This document shows positions 57,095 through 64,000 of a DNA stretch of 64,000 bases, piece by piece; position 1 is the stretch's first letter; each line of letters starts with the position of its first letter. The position numbers and the translations under genes were made by a program. The notes below the pieces were generated by a model. It worked only from the letters and a program-made list of their open reading frames with translations. It ran no database searches and was not told the origin of the DNA. The stretch lies in assembly GCA_905250075.1 (NCBI GenBank), contig CAJNOP010000278.1, positions 1-64,000 of the forward strand, given 5' to 3'. Source of the DNA: Rotaria sp. Silwood1. Lineage: Eukaryota > Rotifera > Eurotatoria > Philodinida > Philodinidae.

Positions 57095-59825
57095 ATGAAA
57101 ATAACATCGACAAACGATAATGTGTCTCGTTTAAATAATGATAATAAAATATTAGAATATATTTGTTCATATATAAAATATAAATTTGATAATCTATTTG
57201 CTCATGGTTTAATTTTTATTATTCCATTATTAACTATTATAAGTGTATTTGTAATATTAATATTTAGTATAATTTATTATTATACTAAAGAAACAGATAA
57301 TTATAAAGATGCATTATGGCAAACATTTACACGTATACTTGATCCATGTGCAGCAGCACACGATGAAGGTCTAAAACATCGACTTATATCTGGTATTGTT
57401 ATACTTTGTGGTCTTGTTATTGTTGCAATATTAATTGGTGCAATTGTAACTTTTATGGATGAAAAATTAAATGAATTAAAAAAAGGACATACAACAGTTA
57501 TTGAAAAGAATCATACAAGTAAAATTTATAAATTAAATTGATTAAATATTGAAACAGAAAAAATTTGTATGTCTTTCTTTTTTTTTGTATTTAGTAATTT
57601 TAGGATGGTCACCAAAAATATTTGATATTATTAATGAATTAATTATTGCAAATGAAAATCAACGTAATCCTTCAATTGTTATTTTGACATCAAAAGATAG
57701 TAGTGAAGTTCAATATATGATTAAAGATAAAATAAATAATTCAAGAAACACAAGAATTATTTATAGAAATGGTAATCCAATGTCGGTATGTAAAAAATAC
57801 GAAAAATTGTTTTTCTTTGACAAATGCTCTTCTTTTTGTCTCTCCCTTTTAATAATAGTATGGCAATGAAAAAATAATAATATTCTGACTGCAGCGTGCT
57901 CTTCCATTTTCCCTTCCTTATTCGCTCATCTTGTAGGCTATAAAAATTCATTTAAAGAATATTTTCCAAGTACTCTAATAATTAAAAAAATATTTTTTCC
58001 AAAAATTCTAACCGAAAACCAGAAAACATTGATTTGAATTTTTTTTGGGCAACGCTTATCTGATTGTTTGCTGTGTCTCTTTCGTAATAATGAATGCCGA
58101 AGAGAATTTTTTGTTCAATTTTCTATTTTATTGTCTATATCTAAGTATCCTAAATAGATGATTGCATTATATGTATTTTATTAATTTTAGATCAATGATT
58201 TAAATAAATTGAGTCTTAATCAAGCACGATCAATAATTATACTGGCACCGGAATTAAACAATCCTGATGTTAGAATAATAAAAACAATATTAGCAATTAG
58301 AAATAATCCAAGACGAAATAACATTAATTTTCATATTGTTGCTGAAATAAAAGAACAAATTAATTTAGAAGCGGCAATAATTGCAGGTTTTTATTAGATT
58401 TTATACATTGAAATATTTTTTTTACATATTTTACTCATCTTGTTTTTATATAAGTACTTCGCTCGAATACATAAGTTGCTGTCCAATGTCATATGAATAA
58501 TAAAACAAATAATTTAGCTTTGTTCGCAAAACTGTTTAATGGTAAAAAATAATATATTTTTTTTAGGCGGAGATGAAGCATTATTTGTCTATGCCAATGA
58601 AATAATTGCACGTATTATGGCCCAATCATGTCGACAAAGGGGTTTAAGTATAATATTATCAACTTTATTATCATTTCAAAATGATGAAATTTATTTTAAA
58701 CATGAAAGTGCACTTGTTGGTAGAACATTTTATGATGCTGTATTTTCATATGATAAATGTTCAGTAATTGGATTAATGTTATCCGATGGAACAGTTAAAA
58801 TATTTCCTCGATTAAATACAATAATAAATATTGATGATCAAATTATTGTTATCGCTGAAGATGATGATAAAATTATATTGTCATCTGATTATTTGTTACG
58901 TATTAATTATGAATATTCAGGATCAAAATCATCATTATTATTTAATCATAATACAGTTTTATTATCCAATCCTATGACTAGAAGAGCAACAAAAAGAATT
59001 GAACGAAATCTTCTACTCGGATGGAATAAAAAAGCTCCATTAATTGCTAAAGAATTGGATACTTATGTTGCTCGCGGCAGTGAACTACATATATTAACAA
59101 ATTCTAATATAATAACACAATTTATAAAGGAACAATTAGCTAATGAATTAACAGAACAAAAAATATTTGTACATTGTGGAAGCTTAACAAATAAATTTGA
59201 TTTAGAAAAACTAAATTTATTTTCTTATGATTATGTTATATTATTAGCAAATGAAGAAAGTGAACAACAAAATTTAATTGAAGAAGCTGATGCTGAATGT
59301 TTAATTTGTTTATTATATTTAAAAAATATTATTGATAAATCAAATAAGGAAAAAACATTTAGTATAGTAGCAGAAATGTATGATATACGTAATTGTCAAT
59401 TAGCAAATAGAACATGTGCCGATGATTTTATTGTTAGTCCAAATTTACTATCAAAATATATTTCACAATTATCTGAAAATCAAAATATAAAAAAAGTTTA
59501 TGATGTTTTATTAACAGCTGATGGTCCTGAGATTTATTTATGTTTAGCATCGATGTTCGTTCCACTAGAAACACCAATTAGTTATTATCAAGTTTTACAA
59601 GAAACATTAAAATATCAATGTTTAGCAATTGGTTATAGATTAATGAAATATTTACATGATGAAACAAGATTTTTTGGAATTGTTTTAAATCCAGATAAAC
59701 AAGAACAAATTATATTTTCACAAAATGATAAAATTATTATTTTAGCTGAAAACTTTATGTCATTTGCTCCCCATAATACGCAAATTCGTAGATACCGGCT
59801 AGCTATTAGCGGTAAATCGTGGTAA
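57095..59825 (+). CDS. CASTOR/POLLUX-type ion channel, four exons
   Basis: Exons 57095-57518, 57595-57785, 58191-58386 and 58567-59825 join in phase to a 689-aa protein; introns are 76, 405 and 180 nt with GT...TTTAG borders. Residues 37-63 and 97-120 are membrane helices around a pore segment (LWQTFTRILDPCAAAHDEG). The next block, KLNELKKGHTTVIEKNHT then IILGWSPKIFDIINEL, is the diagnostic junction of the CASTOR/POLLUX family, leading into a first RCK regulatory domain (NGNPMS...LNQARSIIILAPE) and AGGDEALFVYANEIIARIMA. A second RCK-like half follows in exon 4. Plant members are Ca2+/K+ channels of the nuclear envelope. The LDPx pore sequence is closer to my memory of bacterial homologues than of plant ones. 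Presence in an animal would point to horizontal transfer followed by intron gain. Confidence 0.85.
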
Positions 59826-59918
59826 ATTACAGTGATGGACGCCAGGCCTCGAAGCGGACCAATTTTGGATGACCCAACCCTGTTCGAATAACAATGGCAC
59901 TATTATAAATATATTTCT

Positions 59919-60102
59919 TGGGTGGGTGGGTGTGTGGTGTGGGTATGTGGGGTGTGGGGTGTGGGTGGGTATTGTCGTAGATATATTCTTTGTCCACACC
60001 CGCACACCCACACTCACGTCCACACCCCACACTCACACCTATACCCACACCCCATACCCCACACCCACACCCACCCACATCCACACCCACACACCCACAC
60101 CC
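59919..60102. repeat. Large TG/CA hairpin
   Basis: A GGGTGGGTGTGTGGTGTGGG-type arm of about 55 bp, a spacer, then a CA arm of about 105 bp. It begins 94 bp after the channel gene stop. Confidence 0.9.
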
Positions 60103-60975
60103 TTTTGAATGTATGATAAGAAGCGACATCGACATATATTTTAAGAAATAGAGTCGTTGATTGTCTATTACTATTTTATATGAACTGAATATTAATATTA
60201 TTGCTCATTAATGAATATTCTATAATTTTCGTTCCCAATAGGTTTCGTCGTATTAAACTCAGCCTACAATAATGAAAATAGCACTTATTCCGAAATTCAA
60301 TGAGTCATAAGCTACTATGATAGCAGCTTTCGCAGGTTTTCTATTCTAAGAGGCACAAAGAAGATATGGAAAATCTTTGATGGAATAGTTTTCAATTGTT
60401 TTCAAAAAAAATTTTAGTAAATCTTGATGTTCAAATGAAACATGTTAAATTCGTATCAACCAATTACTTTCAATCAGTATTCATTGCATTCAATAATAAC
60501 AATAAAATCCTTAAACTCAAGTAGACGAAAGTTATTGGAAGAGTATAATCTAGACGCAGATTCCTAATTTAGGATAGATTTCTATGAAGCTTAAATTAGA
60601 CTGACACAGTCAAGCCTATTGAAGTTTTAGGATTTCAAGTCGAATAATCAATATGAGTAGATCTATTTTTTTTATTGTTTATGACATATATCATCGAATC
60701 ATTTTGAATAGTAAATCATTAAAGTTTAACAAAAGACTGAGATCAGCTCATACACTGAAAGTTATGTGTGCTTCATACATGAAGCTCTAATCCTAAAAGA
60801 TAAAGTACCAAATCAAAGCGACTAGTACAAATTGTCTGTCAATGCGAAAGGACTACAAACTGTAGTGCTACACAAAAATCATTAGTTCGACTCTACCTTC
60901 TTTTCTAACATACAGTTGTTTTCACTTGTTAAATAAGTTGATATTCTTTTTTGGTGCTATTTTTGTCTTTACAGG
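60103..60975. other. AT-rich spacer
   Basis: No gene supported. Confidence 0.4.
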
Positions 60976-61180
60976 TAAATTGAAGCTACAATGTCCATGA
61001 AGACATCGTCTCGAACTATTTAACGCAGATATGCGCAAAATGAAGGATCGTTATCAAGATAGAACATCAGAATTTGAATGTGATGTCTGTTCGAAATAAT
61101 CTCGGTTTTTATCATAGCATTGCCCTTGTGCAATAGAAACATTCGACATTTGCGAAGAATGCGCGAATAAACAAGATTAA
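60976..61180 (+). pseudogene. Decayed C1/ZZ-like zinc-finger exon
   Basis: After an acceptor (TGTCTTTACAG) the plus strand reads LELFNADMRKMKDRYQDRTS, EFECDVCS, then after stops HCPCAIETFDICEECANKQD. The spacing CxxC ... HCPC ... CEEC is that of C1/DC1- or ZZ-type zinc fingers. At least two in-frame stops show it is broken. No neighbouring exons were recognised. Confidence 0.5.
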
Positions 61181-61363
61181 AAATGATTGTGGTCAAACTA
61201 CACGAATAGAACCTCGAAAATTATTTGACTGTTGAATCTTTATTAGAGTCATTGCTGTCGACATGTACCTATTCATCAACTAGCGAATATTAAGTTTGAT
61301 AAATAATAAATGAAACAATGTAATTACTAATATAAGGATGGAAGTTTTTTCCTAAAAGTAATC

Positions 61364-61408
61364 GTGAGTGTGGATGTTGGTATTCAATTCACTCACCCAT
61401 ATCCGCAT
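61364..61408. repeat. TG/CA hairpin, short
   Basis: GTGAGTGTGGATGTTGG then CACTCACCCATATCCGCAT. Confidence 0.7.
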
Positions 61409-62063
61409 TCTTCTTTTCTTTGATCTAGTGTGATCTAAGTAATTCAACGAAAAAATTCATTTTATAAGCCAGTATTCGAAGAATTACGCAACTTCACACA
61501 TTCTCCAAAAGAATAAATGCTCTTGAGAACCCCTTGACGATGACGAATATCGCATTTTTCTTGTACGCGTCTAGACACATCTTTATTTTCTGTCTCGTTC
61601 TTTTCAGTTTCGTATTTTCGTTTCTGCTAGGTAAAAAGAAAAAAAAACATTCTCTCCCGATGATGCCGATTTGCACAACCTTGAGTGATGTTTGAAATAG
61701 AAAAGTGCACAGAGAGAATCACTGAATGATTCTCTATCCAACAACAGAACTGAGTATTCTTCACACATGTCCTAGAAACCGTTCTAGGTTTGAAATAGAA
61801 AAGTGAGTTTATGAGCTGAAAAAATATTTGTATGAAAATCAAATCATCTCAATCTGATGGCAATTCCCAGAGCATATTTTTATCCGGGTACAAGTACAAT
61901 ATGAAATCGTCGTATTATCATTGCTAGCATAATTTTAGCTTGTAACATAACAAAATACAGTTCAATAAAAGAATGAAAACCAATTGAAAATGACAGAAAT
62001 ATTATCTAACTCATTTTGATCAAACCGAGATGGATCAAATTTTTCTTATGAACAGAACAACAA
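61409..62063. other. AT-rich spacer
   Basis: The phrase GTTTGAAATAGAAAAGTG occurs twice (near 61690 and 61788), a short direct repeat about 100 bp apart. No gene. Confidence 0.4.
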
Positions 62064-62114
62064 GGTGTGGGTGTCAGATAGGCATGAGTCTTCTCTTTCA
62101 ATACACTCACACCC
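62064..62114. repeat. TG/CA hairpin, short
   Basis: GGTGTGGGTGTCAG then AATACACTCACACCC. Confidence 0.75.
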
Positions 62115-62780
62115 TTGAAGATGCTTAGATTGAACTAAATATGCTGTGGTTGCTGTTTCTATTTCATTGTCATTTTTGATTTTTTTTTCAACTTGTTATT
62201 TTCTATTGAGAATCAGACAATCAAAATGTTCCATTTTGCATTCACTTTGCAAAATATTTCATAATTACTTCATATCGAACACCGAAATCACAATTTTAAT
62301 ACATTCTAGGTAAAGATAATAAATATAACAGATATTTGATAAAATTTAGAAAATGAATAAACAACATTATAATCATGATTTTTAATAGATATTATGAAAT
62401 GAAGTTGAAAGCTTTCTTTAATTAATATTTAGAACAATGAGAATTGTATAAAAATTATAAACAACAAAACAATTTTGTCTTTATCATATAACTTTTTGGG
62501 ATATTTCTGATCTTAGTCCTGTTAGTGACGTAAGGAGAAAGGAATTTATTGCTTTCTAAGACTTTACTTGATATCTTTCAGAAATAAACTAAACATAACT
62601 GTAATATGAGACATGGGAGAAGAATGAAAAAGAAAGACAACGTTTTCTCTTTGCAATAAAAGAAGAATGATAGAAAGGGAGAATACAAGATTTATCAAGA
62701 AGCCAACACATATGGGAACAAAAGGACTTGTTTTTCGTTTGGTTCAGAAAGTAGAGATTGACCATGTAGTCTCGAATAAT
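62115..62780. other. AT-rich spacer
   Basis: No gene supported. Confidence 0.4.
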
Positions 62781-63165
62781 CTTCTTTTTGTATACTCAAA
62801 AAGTGAGTACACTCTAGAATCGGTCAGTGTGTCTGTCTGTCCGGTCGTTTACACGATAACTTTTGAAAGAAAAGTCAGATCGCGATGGAATTTGTTGCGC
62901 AGTTTAGTTTCAACAATATCTCGGTCAAGTTCAAAGACGAGAATGATTCGCAGAGCCGTTCCTAAGTTATTGCAAAAACAGTCACTTTTCCCTGTGCCTT
63001 CCTATGCGAAAATCGACCCCATCCCGCTTTCGTGAACAACTTTTCCTATCATAGTCAAATAAAACCCCCAACTATTATATATTATTCGATAGGGAATTTC
63101 ACGAGCTACAAAGTGGTATATAAAACATAAAGAAACAAGAAGGCTGACCCCCCCCCCCCCCCTAA
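62781..63165. repeat. Likely dispersed repeat ending in a poly-C run
   Basis: The segment has GTGTGTCTGTCTGTCCGGTC and CGATAACTTTTGAAAG, higher GC than its flanks, and a run of 15 Cs at 63148-63162. The 122-codon plus-strand frame crossing it has no protein-like features. Confidence 0.35.
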
Positions 63166-63269
63166 TGCAAAGATAATTAAACGGAAATTGATTCTGTTTT
63201 TGTCCACGCTCGGATTGATCCACAATTAGAGCTCTATCTTTCGATCACAGAGATGGTACTTCGAGGTTT

Positions 63270-63460
63270 TCTGGGACGGAGAACTCGAATCTGCGCTCCA
63301 CTTGTCTCGAAGTGCAATTGGTTGAGCAGGGACCAATAGAAATCAAGTTATAGAAAAAACGACTTTCTCAGAGTAAATCAAGGCGAAGAATTCAAATCTG
63401 AGCTGTGTTCGCCCCTAAATCCTATTGATTGAGCAGTAGCCAATAGAATTCAAGTGTTCA
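63270..63460. repeat. Diverged direct repeat, two ~68-bp copies
   Basis: Copy 1 (about 63281-63346) and copy 2 (about 63389-63455) share GAAT..GAATCTG.GCT, then ATTG.TTGAGCAG, CCAATAGAA and TCAAGT. Related to the segment near 1085-1150. Confidence 0.55.
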
Positions 63461-64000
63461 CAGAAACGATTTGCCAGGATAATTTTGATGTCCACACATT
63501 CTAGGATGACTCATCTGTCTAATTCACTTTTTGAAGTACACATAACTCTCGGATTTGTATCCGAGGTTTCCACATTTATTATATGGTATTATAGCATCAA
63601 ATTTTCAACATCAACATCAAATATGTAACTATGAACTATTGTTCTACATAGCCATGATGAAAAAACTGCTTCCGTAAAATGGCAGACATTTTAAATGAAT
63701 CTTTGTATACTACAGCGATTAATTTATAATTCAAATAGCATCTATTCCAACAAAAAATTCAAAGTTCACATAAAAAAATAACAATAATGATAGCAACCAA
63801 GTTGATCAGCGAAGAGAATATACATTTAAAAGAAAGAAGAAGGAAAAGGACATTATTAGGAGAGAGAGAAATCAAAAAGGAAGAGAAAAACTAATGACAA
63901 TAGTATATGTCGGGAGTGCATGCTAGAGATCGTTATCTGTTGTGGTATGAAATTAAAAGAAGGTAGATACACATACATGTTCGAAGGATGGTTTCATTCG
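63461..64000. other. AT-rich end of window
   Basis: An AGAGAGAAA/GAAGAAGG purine-rich stretch lies near 63825-63895. No gene supported. Confidence 0.4.

Noticed and set aside
62667-63035. Plus-strand 122-codon frame
   Set aside because: It runs through what looks like a dispersed repeat; no domain or splice context.
1-64000. tRNA, rRNA or retroelement (reverse transcriptase, LTR) content
   Set aside because: No cloverleaf, rRNA core or reverse-transcriptase motif was seen; only a SINE-like B box was found.

Overview
The window looks like a gene-poor, AT-rich stretch of a bdelloid rotifer genome (Adineta/Rotaria-like). Four things suggest this. Introns are very short (40-76 nt in most genes) with GTAAGT/TAG ends. 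There are decayed F-box/LRR-like genes of a style I associate with bdelloids. Two intronless genes and one ion-channel gene look bacterial in type. Most striking, (TGTGGG)n-like repeats occur all over the window; as I recall, TGTGGG is the bdelloid telomere repeat. The species assignment is inference.

Layout. 1-4.3 kb: a minus-strand gene of unknown function whose last exons (1650-1840) adjoin a 1.7-kb, 130-bp-period tandem array; each half-unit looks like a ~40-nt intron plus a 25-nt micro-exon. 6.5-8.7 kb: two small spliced genes, a divergent homeodomain-like gene (+) and a coiled-coil gene (-). 8.7-17.5 kb: a repeat graveyard with a TG/CA hairpin, two fold-back elements, a 1.42-kb hAT-like element, a SINE-like fragment and a 2.2-kb hAT-like element. 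17.7-19.3 kb: a secreted amidase with its catalytic triad. 20-33.6 kb: scattered exons and pseudogenes (F-box/LRR-like among them), a Tc1/mariner-like fold-back and a 600-bp palindrome. 33.7-34.7 kb: a seven-helix receptor, followed by a piggyBac-like TTAA element. 37.9-39.7 kb: a 593-aa fusion of a degenerate SDR domain with a bacterial/archaeal-type glycosyltransferase. 41-57 kb: mostly AT-rich sequence with an LRR-like relic, a HAX1-like two-exon fragment, fold-backs and a TACGG-rich element. 57.1-59.8 kb: a four-exon CASTOR/POLLUX-type channel. 60-64 kb: a zinc-finger relic and repeats.

The genes do not form an obvious pathway. The common thread is many short TG-arm/spacer/CA-arm inverted repeats, about 26 in 64 kb. 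Every two-armed copy has the same arm order (G-rich arm first), the order a head-to-head telomere joint would have. Some distant copies share non-repetitive spacer sequence, so they are a dispersed family rather than independent events. I see no rRNA, tRNA, CRISPR or recognisable retroelement.
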